Notes: generated from the sequence alone by a model not told the origin. Shown: positions 37,916 through 45,525, counted from the stretch's first letter. The stretch: DNA of 64,000 bases from Campylobacter corcagiensis (GCF_013201645.1 NZ_CP053842.1:744001-808000), one strand, 5' to 3'. A program made the numbers and translations.

Positions 37916-38686
37916 TTAAAAAGCTGGAATTATCGCTCCATTGTATTTATTATTAATAAATTCTTTGATGGTGTCACTATTTAGAGACTCAACCAAAGCT
38001 TTAGTTTTTGCGTCATTTTCTTTGCCGCTATTTACAACTACGATATTTGCGTATGGACTATCTTTGCTCTCTAGTGCAAGTGAGTCTTTAAGCGGAATAA
38101 ATCCTGCGTTCATTGCAAAATTTGTATTGATAACTGCTATATCAACATCATCAAGCGTTCTTGGAACTGAAGCTGCTTCAACCTCTATAAACTCAAGTTT
38201 TTTAGGGTTTTTTGTGATATCAAGCGGTGTTTTAAGCTTGTTATCATTTAACTCAATAAGACCTGCATCAGCTAATATATCAAGAGCACGACTCTCGTTT
38301 GTAGGGTCGTTTGGAAGGCTAACTTTAGCTTTATCTTTTAGCTCTTTTAAATCTTTTATCTTTTTGCTATACACGCCCATTGGCTCTAAATGCACACTTC
38401 CTACTTTTACAAGTTTTGTGCCTTTGTTAGCGTTAAATTCATCAAGATATGGTTCATGTTGAAAAAAATTTGCATCAACTTCACCACTATCTGTAGCTAA
38501 ATTTGGTATAACATAGTCATTGAATTCAACAACTTCTAACTCAAAGCCTTTTTTAGCAAGCTCATCTTTAGCTGCTTGTAAAATTTCGCCGTGTGGAACT
38601 GGCGTAGCTGCTACTGTTAACTTCTCAGCCCATAAAGAGCTACTTAAAACTGCTAATGCTGATAAACTAAAAATTATTTTTTTCAT
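37916..38686 (-). CDS. metQ: Methionine-binding protein MetQ, copy 1
   Basis: 256 residues with a signal peptide (MKKIIFSLSALAVLSSSLWA). It lacks an obvious lipobox Cys, so it may be periplasmic rather than lipid-anchored. NlpA/MetQ family features: KLTVAATPVPHGEILQ, EVVEFNDYVIPN, VDANFFQHEPYLDEFN, SLPNDPTNESRAL and the C-terminal AIIPAF. It delivers methionine to MetNI. Located 23 bp after the second metQ, it is the last gene of the unit before DUF2254. Confidence 0.92.
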   Translation of the reverse strand: MKKIIFSLSALAVLSSSLWAEKLTVAATPVPHGEILQAAKDELAKKGFELEVVEFNDYVIPNLATDSGEVDANFFQHEPYLDEFNANKGTKLVKVGSVHLEPMGVYSKKIKDLKELKDKAKVSLPNDPTNESRALDILADAGLIELNDNKLKTPLDITKNPKKLEFIEVEAASVPRTLDDVDIAVINTNFAMNAGFIPLKDSLALESKDSPYANIVVVNSGKENDAKTKALVESLNSDTIKEFINNKYNGAIIPAF

Positions 38687-38709
38687 ATTTCATTTCCTAT
38701 TTTTATAAA

Positions 38710-39486
38710 TTAAAAAGCAGGTATAACTGCACTACTATATTTTTCTTCTATAAATTTGCGAACTTTTGGACTTGTGATAATCTCTTTAAAGTCTTTAGAG
38801 CTTTGCAGATTCTCATCACCTTCTTTTACTATTAAAACATTCAAATAAGGGCTATCTTTATCTTCTAAAAATATAGAGTCATTTTTAGGGTTAAGCCCAG
38901 CTTCAAGGGCATAATTAGCATTTATAATAGCAATATCTGTATCTTTTATACTTCTAGGCAGACTTGCTGGTTCAAGTGTGATAAAATTTAGCTTTTTAGG
39001 GTTTTCTACCACATCAAGAGTTGTTAAAAACTCAGCATCGCTCTTAGCAAGCTTAATAACTCCAGCTTTTTCTAGTAGTTTTAAAGATCTGGTCTCAGTC
39101 GATACGTCATTTGGAAGGGTAACTTTTGCACCGTCTTTTAGCTCATCTAAGCTTTTGATTTTATCACTATAAATTCCAAGTGGTTCTATATGAACACCTG
39201 TTAAATTTACCATGTGAGTGCCTTTTGTTTTGTTTAGTTCCTTCATGTATGGTAGACCAATGCTAAAGTTAAAGTCTATCTCTCCTGCTTCAAGGGTTAG
39301 AGCGGGGATTATGTAGTCATTAAATTCTTTTATCTCTATCTCATAGCCTTTTGCTTCTAGATCAGGCTTAATAAATTCGATAATTTCAGCGTGAGGAACT
39401 GGCGTAGCCCCAACGATTAATTTCTGGGCATATAAATTTAGAGCCAAAGCTCCAGAAATAATTGAAGTAAGTAGTAACTTTTTCAT
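38710..39486 (-). CDS. metQ: Methionine-binding protein MetQ, copy 2
   Basis: 258 residues with a signal peptide ending near LYA. Same family blocks as its neighbour (KLIVGATPVPHAEIIE, EIKEFNDYIIPAL, VTLPNDVSTETRSL, SAVIPAF). One difference stands out: the block IDFNFSIGLPYMKELN replaces the usual FFQHxPYL, so ligand preference may differ. It is preceded by a leader ORF and two hairpins that probably control both metQ genes. Confidence 0.92.
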   Translation of the reverse strand: MKKLLLTSIISGALALNLYAQKLIVGATPVPHAEIIEFIKPDLEAKGYEIEIKEFNDYIIPALTLEAGEIDFNFSIGLPYMKELNKTKGTHMVNLTGVHIEPLGIYSDKIKSLDELKDGAKVTLPNDVSTETRSLKLLEKAGVIKLAKSDAEFLTTLDVVENPKKLNFITLEPASLPRSIKDTDIAIINANYALEAGLNPKNDSIFLEDKDSPYLNVLIVKEGDENLQSSKDFKEIITSPKVRKFIEEKYSSAVIPAF

Positions 39487-39510
39487 AAATTTTTATCCTT
39501 AAAAAAATTT

Positions 39511-39540
39511 AAGTGTTAAAAAATTTCATTTTAAACACTT
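39511..39540 (-). terminator. Second terminator-like hairpin in the metQ leader
   Basis: On the minus strand AAGTGTT and AACACTT pair, with further A-T pairs inside, and a T7 run follows just before the metQ ribosome site. Its 5' arm can also pair with the 5' arm of the preceding hairpin (one G-U), as in attenuators. Confidence 0.65.
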
Positions 39541-39548
39541 TGTGAAAA

Positions 39549-39576
39549 AGCACTTAAAAAGAAATTTTCAAGTGCT
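39549..39576 (-). terminator. First terminator-like hairpin in the metQ leader
   Basis: AGCACTT and AAGTGCT pair, extended inward by a G-U and A-T pairs to about 12 bp, followed by T5. It starts 3 nt after the leader ORF stop. Confidence 0.65.
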
Positions 39577-39579
39577 AAC

Positions 39580-39624
39580 CTAATCTAAATCCAAATGACA
39601 CATGTCGCACATATCTGATTTCAT
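39580..39624 (-). CDS. 14-residue leader peptide, Met/Cys-rich
   Basis: MKSDMCDMCHLDLD, then TAG. Three Met and two Cys in 14 residues. An AAAGGA ribosome site lies 6 nt upstream, behind a TATAAT. Two terminator-like hairpins follow immediately and then metQ. The most likely role is as a sensor of Met- or Cys-tRNA supply by ribosome stalling. The CDMCH string fits a haem motif by chance; a peptide this short and without an export signal is not a cytochrome. Confidence 0.6.
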   Translation of the reverse strand: MKSDMCDMCHLDLD

Positions 39625-39656
39625 GTTATATCCTTTCTTTTAAAATAAATTTGTGA

Positions 39657-39662
39657 ATTATA
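39657..39662 (-). promoter_or_regulatory. -10 element of the metQ leader transcript
   Basis: TATAAT on the minus strand, 33 bp before the leader ATG and downstream of the metI terminator. It suggests that the metQ pair has a promoter of its own, independent of metNI. Confidence 0.55.
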
Positions 39663-39688
39663 GTTATTTTTAGCTTAAATTTTTATTA

Positions 39689-39710
39689 AAAAGGCTAAAA
39701 TTAGCCTTTT
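39689..39710 (-). terminator. Terminator after metI
   Basis: AAAAGGCTAA and TTAGCCTTTT are perfect 10-bp arms around two bases, 4 bp after the metI stop. It separates metNI from the metQ leader. Confidence 0.8.
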
Positions 39711-39713
39711 ATA

Positions 39714-40538
39714 TTATCGTTTTGTTTTTTTGTAGATTAAATTTCCTATCATTTGAAAAATTTGTACCATTACTATTAATATTACAACAGTATATAGCAT
39801 AATATCACCACGAAATCTTTGAAAACCATATCTTATAGCCACATCTCCAAGACCACCACCGCCAAGTGTTCCAGCCATTGCTGAAAAGCCAATAACCACG
39901 ATGATTGAAAGAGTTAAAACATTTACAAGCGTAGGAACTGCTTCAACTAACATAACTCTAAAAATTATTTGAAATTTGCTTGCTCCAAAGCTTTTTGATG
40001 CTTCAATGATGCCGTTATCAACCTCAATAAGAGCATTTTCTATAAGTCTTGCCATAAACGGAGCTGTGCCGATAGTAAGTGGGACGATGGCTGCGTTTGT
40101 TCCAATGCTTGTGCCTATTAAAAGCCTTACAAAAGGAAAAAGCACAATAATAAGAACAATGAATGGAAAACTTCTAAAAATATTAACTATTAAGTCTAAA
40201 ATTCCATAAATAACGCGGTTTGGTGATAAGCCATCAGCTCTAGTCATAACTAAAATAATAGCCAAAATAAGCCCTAAAATACTAGCAAAAAATGTAGAAA
40301 CTATAGTCATATATAAAGTCTCCCAAGTTGCTTTTAAAAGTATACTTATCCAAACTTGATACGCCTTAACACCCATCATATCTTTTAAAGCATCACCCCA
40401 AGAGCTAAAAAGTGGCTCAAAGTAGGGTGATGAAAGTATCTTTGCATCAAAAAACTCAAAAACACTCATACCCGCAAAAAAAGGCACCACAAAAAAAACT
40501 AACAATATAGCAGTTAAAATAGTAAATAAAATTTTCAT
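39714..40538 (-). CDS. metI: Methionine ABC transporter permease MetI
   Basis: 274 residues from the ATG at 40538, which overlaps the metN stop (ATGA); in-frame codons upstream lie in metN. About five to six membrane helices and the permease EAA loop ([22 protein letters not shown] is its core, residues about 165-185). It forms the MetI dimer through which D/L-methionine enters. A long N-terminal extension of about 70 residues, with one helix, precedes the usual core. Confidence 0.93.
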   Translation of the reverse strand: MKILFTILTAILLVFFVVPFFAGMSVFEFFDAKILSSPYFEPLFSSWGDALKDMMGVKAYQVWISILLKATWETLYMTIVSTFFASILGLILAIILVMTRADGLSPNRVIYGILDLIVNIFRSFPFIVLIIVLFPFVRLLIGTSIGTNAAIVPLTIGTAPFMARLIENALIEVDNGIIEASKSFGASKFQIIFRVMLVEAVPTLVNVLTLSIIVVIGFSAMAGTLGGGGLGDVAIRYGFQRFRGDIMLYTVVILIVMVQIFQMIGNLIYKKTKR

Positions 40539-41506
40539 ATCTCTTCGCCTTTTAAAATTTCCCAAATAACACCAGTTTTTGCTAGATAATCACTTACATT
40601 TTTCTCATCTTTTTTATCTACATTTATAACTAAGTGTCCAAGTACATGATCGCCAAGTTCTTCTATTTTTCCCCAAACAATATTAAAATTTATATCAAGA
40701 TTTCGAGCCATATTTGTTATCACGCACTCAAATGCTACATCTTTAGGGTAGTAGATTGCGATATTTACGCCACTTTTTGGTAGAACTGGAGTTTCGCCTA
40801 AGAACTCACGCATATTTTCATCAGGTTTTAAAAACATCTCATCAATCTGACCTGAGTTTACAATACGCCCATTAACTAGCAAAATAGCTCTATTTGCTGT
40901 GCTTTTTACAACTTCCATTTCATGAGTTACGATGATAACAGTGATGCCAAGTTCACGATTTATCCTTTTAAGGAGTGATAAAATTTGCTTAGTTGTATTT
41001 GGATCAAGTGCTGAAGTTGACTCATCACTTAACAAAATACTAGGATTTAGGGCTAAAGCTCTTGCTATAGCAACGCGTTGCTTTTGACCGCCACTTAACT
41101 CGCTAGGGTATGAGTTTATCTTATCACTAAGTCCTACGATATCAAGGAGTTCTTTTACTCTTTTATCGGTATAGTTTTTATCAAATTTCCAAAATTTAAG
41201 TGGTGTTGCGACATTTTCGTAGACATTTTTACGACTCATAAGGGCAAAATGCTGAAATATCATGCCGATATCTCGCCTAAATTCTCTAAGTTCTAGACCT
41301 TTTATCTCACTAACTTCTCTATCATTTACCTTAAGGCTTCCGCCTTGATAATTCTCAAGCCCATTTATACAACGAAGTAGGGTGCTTTTACCAGCACCAC
41401 TATGACCTACAAGTGCAAAAATCTCGCCTTTTTTTACGGTGAAATTTATACCCTTAAGGACTTCAGTATCGCCATAACTTTTACTTAAATTTTTTACTTC
41501 TATCAT
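40535..41506 (-). CDS. metN: Methionine ABC transporter ATPase MetN
   Basis: 323 residues. Walker [10 protein letters not shown] (about 34-42), signature [15 protein letters not shown], Walker [14 protein letters not shown], switch H in VTHEMEV. A C-terminal ACT-like NIL domain (about 250-323, [17 protein letters not shown] onward) binds methionine and inhibits uptake when the cell is full. Start of the metNI unit; no Met-box repressor site is recognised upstream. Confidence 0.95.
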   Translation of the reverse strand: MIEVKNLSKSYGDTEVLKGINFTVKKGEIFALVGHSGAGKSTLLRCINGLENYQGGSLKVNDREVSEIKGLELREFRRDIGMIFQHFALMSRKNVYENVATPLKFWKFDKNYTDKRVKELLDIVGLSDKINSYPSELSGGQKQRVAIARALALNPSILLSDESTSALDPNTTKQILSLLKRINRELGITVIIVTHEMEVVKSTANRAILLVNGRIVNSGQIDEMFLKPDENMREFLGETPVLPKSGVNIAIYYPKDVAFECVITNMARNLDINFNIVWGKIEELGDHVLGHLVINVDKKDEKNVSDYLAKTGVIWEILKGEEI

Positions 41507-41716
41507 AATTTCTCACTTTAAATCCGTAATTATGTCTTAAAATAGCTTTTATTATACTTAATACTTAGTTTTGTGCTATGTTTTATTATTAAGATTTATT
41601 ATAAAATATAAATATAAATATAAAATTGTTTTAATATGTTTATAATAATAGAGCTTTTATTTATATAAAATGAAACTATATTCTGATTATTTTTGAAAGA
41701 TTTTTATGGAAGGTAT
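41507..41716. other. AT-rich gap upstream of metN, left of the prophage
   Basis: About 210 bp with no gene. It must carry the metN promoter (minus strand). An ATAAATATAAATATAAA run around 41605 is a short tandem pattern. I see no further structure. Confidence 0.5.
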
Positions 41717-41763
41717 TTTGGTTGCAGAGAAGGGACTTGAACCCCTGACCTTCGGGTTATGAG
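41717..41763 (-). repeat. attL: 47-bp remnant of the tRNA-Met 3' half
   Basis: Identical to 52968-53014. It covers the tRNA from the anticodon loop to CCA plus two bases. The 5' half is missing, so it is not a functional tRNA gene. Confidence 0.93.
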
Positions 41764-41860
41764 AAATTCGTGTAATAAAAAAGCTTCTAAAAGTGCTATT
41801 TTATCACTATTTAAGACTAAATTTGATAATATTTTTAAAAATATAAAAGGAAGGTATATT

Positions 41861-42067
41861 ATGATTTTATCTATTGAAAATGATGAATTTTTAAGCAGTT
41901 TAAATAATAATGATAAAAAGATAGTCAAAAAAGCTATTGATTTATATTATGACTTTTTAGATTATAAAGAAGCTTTAAGGATTAATAAATCTATAGAAAA
42001 TGGCACTATGAAAACAATTCCTGCAGACGAAGTATTTAAAAGATTAGACAAAAAATATGCAGATTGA
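41861..42067 (+). CDS. Putative antitoxin (RelB-like)
   Basis: 68 residues from the ATG at 41861, preceded by AAGGAAGG; earlier in-frame codons lie in the tRNA remnant. Acidic/basic helical protein (NDKKIVKKAIDLYYDFLDYKEAL) ending in IPADEVFKRLDKKYAD, a tail typical of short RelB/StbD-like antitoxins. It overlaps the RelE/ParE-like gene by 11 bp. The pair probably stabilises the prophage. Confidence 0.7.
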   Translation: MILSIENDEFLSSLNNNDKKIVKKAIDLYYDFLDYKEALRINKSIENGTMKTIPADEVFKRLDKKYAD

Positions 42068-42332
42068 ATTTTCACAAGAAGCAGAGTCATTTTTAGACAC
42101 TTTAAATAAAAAAGATTATGAGAAAATAAAAAATAAACTTCTCTATTTGTCTAAAAACTATGATGTTCTAAAAAATAGCAAAAATATAACTTATCTTGTT
42201 GGTTTTACGGATATTTTTAGATATAAAATTTCAGATAGCATTAGAGCTATTTTTAAAATTAAAGACGATAGGATTACAATTTTAATTTTAAAAATTTCTT
42301 ATCGTAAGGATGTTTATAAATTTAAAAAATAG
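42057..42332 (+). CDS. RelE/ParE-family toxin
   Basis: 91 residues with the compact RelE/ParE pattern: an N-terminal IEFSQEAESFLDTLNKKDYEKI helix (about 3-24), a central LVGFTDIFRYKISDSIRAIFKI strand pair (about 46-67) and a basic C-terminal ISYRKDVYKF. RelE-type toxins cleave mRNA on the ribosome; ParE types poison gyrase. Sequence does not decide which. Forms an operon with the antitoxin at the left edge of the prophage. Confidence 0.8.
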   Translation: MQIEFSQEAESFLDTLNKKDYEKIKNKLLYLSKNYDVLKNSKNITYLVGFTDIFRYKISDSIRAIFKIKDDRITILILKISYRKDVYKFKK

Positions 42333-42371
42333 GAATATTTATAAATTCAATTTCATTATGTCTTTTAATTG

Positions 42372-42938
42372 TTATTTTGTGTATTCTTTTAAAATTTTTA
42401 TTTTAGTTTCTGATATGATTATTTCTTTATCTTTTTCATTTAATTTATTTATTAGATTTATTAGGTCTTTAAATCCTTGATTTTCTAATATTTCTAATTC
42501 TTTTTGTTTTATTGCTATTCTTAGATTTTCTTGTTTGAAATATTCTTCTATTTCTTTTAATTTTTTGTTTTTATACTCTTCAAATTCTTCTAATTTCTCA
42601 TTGTAATATTTTTCTTTTGAATTTGCCTTTTCTATTAAGCTATCTAAAGTATTTTTTCTTTTTTCTATTTCACTATTTTTATTTCTTATTTTACTAATTT
42701 TAACTATTACAAAAAATATTGCTATTGGTAATAATACAAAAATTGAAAATATAATTATTATGTCTGATATTGTTAAATCTATTTTTCCATCGATTGCACT
42801 TGATATCATTGCTGATCTCATTTTTACCCCTTGTTTTACTAGTATTGTATATAAAAAACTAATTATTGATAAAATTACTAATGATTCATATATTCTTGCA
42901 ACTGTATCTAAACCTTTAGTTTTTTGTTTTAAAAACAT
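42372..42938 (-). CDS. Membrane-anchored coiled-coil protein of the prophage
   Basis: 188 residues. Two membrane helices (VILSIISFLYTILV and IIIIFSIFVLLPIAIFFVIVK) with a short loop, then about 95 residues of Lys/Glu-rich coiled coil. No known domain. It starts one base after the stop of the HTH gene and is transcribed away from the virion genes. This fits a lysogeny or superinfection-immunity module. Function unknown. Confidence 0.6.
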   Translation of the reverse strand: MFLKQKTKGLDTVARIYESLVILSIISFLYTILVKQGVKMRSAMISSAIDGKIDLTISDIIIIFSIFVLLPIAIFFVIVKISKIRNKNSEIEKRKNTLDSLIEKANSKEKYYNEKLEEFEEYKNKKLKEIEEYFKQENLRIAIKQKELEILENQGFKDLINLINKLNEKDKEIIISETKIKILKEYTK

Positions 42939-42939
42939 T

Positions 42940-43191
42940 TTATTCCTTATTTTCTATTTGTTTTTTTAAAACTCTTGCTTTTATTTCTGATAAATAGTAT
43001 TCTTTTTCTAAAATACTTAAATCATTAAAATATTTTAGTAATTCATCTATTTTACTTAAATTCTTATTTTTTTCTAAATTTTCATTTTTGTATTCCATAA
43101 CAATTTTATACAAAAATGGTTTATCCTTTTTCCAGTTATATAGCGTTGGTTCTGAAATATTTAATTTTTCACAAAATTCTTTATTATTCAT
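42940..43191 (-). CDS. Small HTH protein, probable prophage regulator
   Basis: 83 residues. The N-terminus reads as a helix-turn-helix (NKEFCEKLNISEPTLYNWKK), followed by charged helices. It is divergent from the virion operon across the origin region, the usual position of a phage repressor. It is coupled to the coiled-coil membrane gene. Confidence 0.7.
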   Translation of the reverse strand: MNNKEFCEKLNISEPTLYNWKKDKPFLYKIVMEYKNENLEKNKNLSKIDELLKYFNDLSILEKEYYLSEIKARVLKKQIENKE

Positions 43192-43493
43192 TGTTTAAGT
43201 CTTGACTTCTTTTTTATTTTTTAGTAAAATTACTTAAACTATTTAAGTAAGGCAATATTTTAATTAAATAGTTTAATTGATTATTTTAGCTTTTCAAAGC
43301 TTAAATATCAAATTTACAACTGACTACACCGCGTCAAATAAAAGATGACTAGGGTCACGAATTTTCGGATAAGAAAGGGGTTGTAGTATACGCGTATCCT
43401 ACAAGATACCTACTTAGTAAGTAGTAAAAATTACTGGGGTGGCTGTAGCTCCGCCCCTTAAATTTAAGCTACAAAATATAATAAAGGTTAAAA
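43192..43493. other. Inovirus intergenic region: likely replication origin and packaging signal
   Basis: About 300 bp without a gene between divergent modules. Three hairpins are seen: 43381-43404 (TTGTAG and CTACAA arms around ATACGCGTAT), 43410-43424 (CTACTTA and TAAGTAG), and 43436-43457 (GGGGTGG and CCGCCCC, one G-U). The area is more GC-rich than the phage average. Filamentous phages keep nick site, packaging hairpin and repressor promoters in such a gap. The nick site is not identified. Confidence 0.6.
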
Positions 43494-43748
43494 ATGTATC
43501 CTGATTATCTTGATGGTTCTGAAATTGATGAAGCTGCTGAATCACTTAGTGGATTTGAGTCATTTGAATTAGCAAAAGAAATGGTAGAACAGCATATTAT
43601 TGATGGTTATTTACCAGAAGAAATTTATGAAAAAATAGGCTTTTATCCAGATCATCAATCTCATTTAGAGTTAGTTGAGTTTTATGGCTTGTTGCCTAGT
43701 GATGATTTGATTGAAAATGTCTTAGATGAAATACTGGATGATCTATAA
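43494..43748 (+). CDS. Small acidic phage protein
   Basis: 84 residues, strongly acidic (many Glu and Asp, about 25), predicted helical. No family recognised. It is the first gene of the rightward phage operon, with an AAAGG site. Position is where filamentous phages place replication or DNA-binding accessory genes. Confidence 0.55.
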   Translation: MYPDYLDGSEIDEAAESLSGFESFELAKEMVEQHIIDGYLPEEIYEKIGFYPDHQSHLELVEFYGLLPSDDLIENVLDEILDDL

Positions 43749-43768
43749 AATAATTTAAAGGATAAAAT

Positions 43769-43972
43769 ATGAGTTTTTGGGAAGATAATCCTTGGGATAA
43801 AGACTATCATAATTTTTATTCTGAAGTTGAAGGTGATTTAGTTATAACAAGTGAAAATTCTGAAGATTATGTTCCTTATGATTTTGATGATATTCCTGAT
43901 GCTTCTGAATTTGATAGTCTTGATGAATTTTTTCAATATATTCTAGATAATGATATTGAGATGCCTTTTTAG
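43769..43972 (+). CDS. Small acidic phage protein
   Basis: 67 residues with very high acidic content (DFDDIPDASEFDSLDEFF) and aromatic residues. Such charge could mimic DNA, but this is speculation. It follows the previous acidic gene by 20 bp with an AAAGGA site. No family recognised. Confidence 0.52.
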   Translation: MSFWEDNPWDKDYHNFYSEVEGDLVITSENSEDYVPYDFDDIPDASEFDSLDEFFQYILDNDIEMPF

Positions 43973-44034
43973 GTTTATTTGTCCTAATTATGACAATAAA
44001 CTGATTATTTTAAATTTTTTAAAGGAGCTACATT

Positions 44035-44364
44035 ATGTATACTTATTTAATCGGATTTTGCGATGAAGTTCGCCCAATTTCAAGGATTGACAAAAAAACT
44101 GGTGAGGTTTTAATGTCTATTGATGTTACTATTACTTTTGAGTCGAAAGACCAACAAGGTTATCTTATAAAATCTACTGAAACTGTTAATTTTGACCATA
44201 CCTTAAAGCCTAAATTTGACGCTGTTAAAGGTCAATACATTGGTATTCCATATCGTTTTATAACTACAAAAATGGGTAATTATATGTTTCCAGATGATAG
44301 TTTAGAATTTCAAGTTTTTAAAGATAATCCGTTTTTAAAGGAGCCTGTAAAGGTTAGTAAATAA
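44035..44364 (+). CDS. Putative ssDNA-binding protein (gpV-like)
   Basis: 109 residues with an alternating beta pattern suggesting an OB fold. Its place just before the major coat gene matches gene V of filamentous phages, which coats ssDNA before packaging. AAAGGAGC precedes the ATG. Assignment rests on size, fold impression and position. Confidence 0.55.
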   Translation: MYTYLIGFCDEVRPISRIDKKTGEVLMSIDVTITFESKDQQGYLIKSTETVNFDHTLKPKFDAVKGQYIGIPYRFITTKMGNYMFPDDSLEFQVFKDNPFLKEPVKVSK

Positions 44365-44421
44365 TTTCTTGGGGGCTTTGCCTTAATGTGAGCGATGTGA
44401 ACCCGCTCTCCCATTTATGTT

Positions 44422-44483
44422 CTATAAAGTAGTAAAGGCTATCAACCCCATAATATAGTTTTTAGATTTTTACTACTTTATAG
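44422..44483. repeat. 15-bp inverted repeat upstream of the coat gene
   Basis: CTATAAAGTAGTAAA (44422-44436) is exactly complementary to 44469-44483. A second short hairpin, GAGTTT/AAACTC, follows at 44483-44496. It may be a packaging signal or an expression control element; it ends 36 bp before the coat start. Confidence 0.6.
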
Positions 44484-44519
44484 AGTTTAAAAACTCAAAT
44501 CTACAAAAAGGAGATAGAA

Positions 44520-44732
44520 ATGAAAAAGTTTCTAGAATCTGCTAAAGGTAAAGTTGCTACCGCTAGTGTAGCTATAATCACAGCTCCTGCTCTTTTTGCT
44601 GCTGACGCTCCAACAGTTCCAGGCGAACCATTAAAAGCTGATTACGCTTTATTTGATTATGTTTTTGCTGGTGTTATAGCTGTTGCATTCGTATTTATGA
44701 TTGCTAGAAGAGTTAAAGGCTTTATTCGCTAA
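44520..44732 (+). CDS. Major coat protein (gpVIII-like)
   Basis: 70 residues. A basic signal peptide ends at ALFA, leaving a mature protein of about 43 residues. The mature part begins ADAPTVPGEP, then has one transmembrane helix (VFAGVIAVAFVFMIA) and a basic C-terminus (RRVKGFIR) that contacts DNA. This is the classic filamentous-phage coat layout. A strong AAAAGGAGAT site precedes the ATG, fitting high expression. Confidence 0.88.
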   Translation: MKKFLESAKGKVATASVAIITAPALFAADAPTVPGEPLKADYALFDYVFAGVIAVAFVFMIARRVKGFIR

Positions 44733-44736
44733 TTGT

Positions 44737-44754
44737 AGGGGCTTTTTTGCCCCT
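44737..44754 (+). terminator. Hairpin after the coat gene
   Basis: AGGGGC and GCCCCT pair around T6. No T-run follows, so it may be a processing or attenuating hairpin that favours coat over downstream genes. Confidence 0.6.
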
Positions 44755-44767
44755 TAAAGGCTTAATT

Positions 44768-45073
44768 ATGAAAGAAAATGCTATTTATATATCAAATTTA
44801 GAAAATTGTGTAAAAGATTATTATATTTCAAATGGAAAAATTAATTATGTAAATTTTAATAATGAGATTTTTACTTCCATAGATTTTCCAAAAGATATTT
44901 ATACTAATTTCATATATGACACTGACACTAAAATTTGCTATATGAGTAAAAATGAAATAATTCCAAATTTAGGAATATATGAATATCAATTTAATTTTTT
45001 AATGGGTTTAACCGCGATACTAATAGCTTTTTCTTTTTTAATTGGTTTGATAATAGTAGGAGCTACAAGATGA
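44768..45073 (+). CDS. Small phage membrane protein
   Basis: 101 residues from the ATG at 44768 (AAAGG site). A polar N-terminal part with three Cys is followed by one C-terminal membrane helix (GLTAILIAFSFLIGLIIVG). Its stop overlaps the next start (ATGA). Probably a minor virion or assembly protein; no family recognised. Confidence 0.6.
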   Translation: MKENAIYISNLENCVKDYYISNGKINYVNFNNEIFTSIDFPKDIYTNFIYDTDTKICYMSKNEIIPNLGIYEYQFNFLMGLTAILIAFSFLIGLIIVGATR

Positions 45074-45180
45074 TATTTGAAGTTTTAGATAATCAAGTAT
45101 TTAATTATTTTATGAATATTTTTGTTATTTTTTTTATACCAATTTTTGTTTATGTTGTAGCTCTTTCTTTTATTAAGTAA
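45070..45180 (+). CDS. 36-residue hydrophobic peptide, minor coat candidate
   Basis: Coupled by ATGA to the preceding gene. Almost wholly hydrophobic (FMNIFVIFFIPIFVYVVALSF). Size and nature resemble the pVII/pIX minor coat proteins of filamentous phages. A direct assignment is not possible at this length. Confidence 0.55.
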   Translation: MIFEVLDNQVFNYFMNIFVIFFIPIFVYVVALSFIK

Positions 45181-45204
45181 GTTTAGGCTTTAAATAATAA
45201 AGCT

Positions 45205-45328
45205 AATTTTTTGATTTTTCGTATATTGAATTTTCTATTTAAAAAAATCTTATTTAGAAAAATCAGTAAAAAATTAGCACGAACGCCAAAAGCAATAGTT
45301 TAAATCTAAATTTAAGCTTTTGGCGTTC
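45205..45328. repeat. Two long hairpins between phage operons
   Basis: First: TGATTTTTC (45212-45220) with GAAAAATCA (45257-45265), extended by flanking A/T pairs. Second: GAACGCCAAAAGC (45281-45293) with 45316-45328, a perfect 13-bp stem. They occupy the 207-bp gap before the adsorption-gene operon. Possible terminator or packaging signal. Confidence 0.65.
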
Positions 45329-45387
45329 TGAGTTTTAAATAAAGTTTGATTAAAAATATAAAAGGTAAATATAAAAAAGGCTGAAAA

Positions 45388-45525
45388 ATGATTTTATTAA
45401 CATTAACAATCATAACAAAAATAATAATCATCTATCTACTAATAGATCTGATTATATTTTTAAAATCATCATATCCAAAGAGTGATAACTTAAATAATAT
45501 GAATTCAAAAGAGATTAAGCAATGA
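45388..45525 (+). CDS. 45-residue phage membrane peptide
   Basis: One long hydrophobic segment (MILLTLTIITKIIIIYLLID and onward to residue 25), then a polar tail. An AAAGG site precedes it, and its stop overlaps the adsorption-protein start by ATGA. Probably another minor virion or assembly protein. Confidence 0.55.
   Translation: MILLTLTIITKIIIIYLLIDLIIFLKSSYPKSDNLNNMNSKEIKQ

Noticed and set aside
37567-37956. Plus-strand open frame of 129 codons across the C9 tract
   Set aside because: It is antisense to the DUF2254 gene, has no ribosome site and owes its length to low stop density opposite a membrane protein.
39580-39624. CDMCH as a haem c binding site
   Set aside because: The ORF has 14 codons and no export signal; position before hairpins and metQ explains it better as a leader peptide.
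41717-41763. Possible second tRNA-Met gene
   Set aside because: Only the 3' half from the anticodon loop to CCA is present; the D arm and 5' acceptor strand are missing. It is the prophage att repeat.
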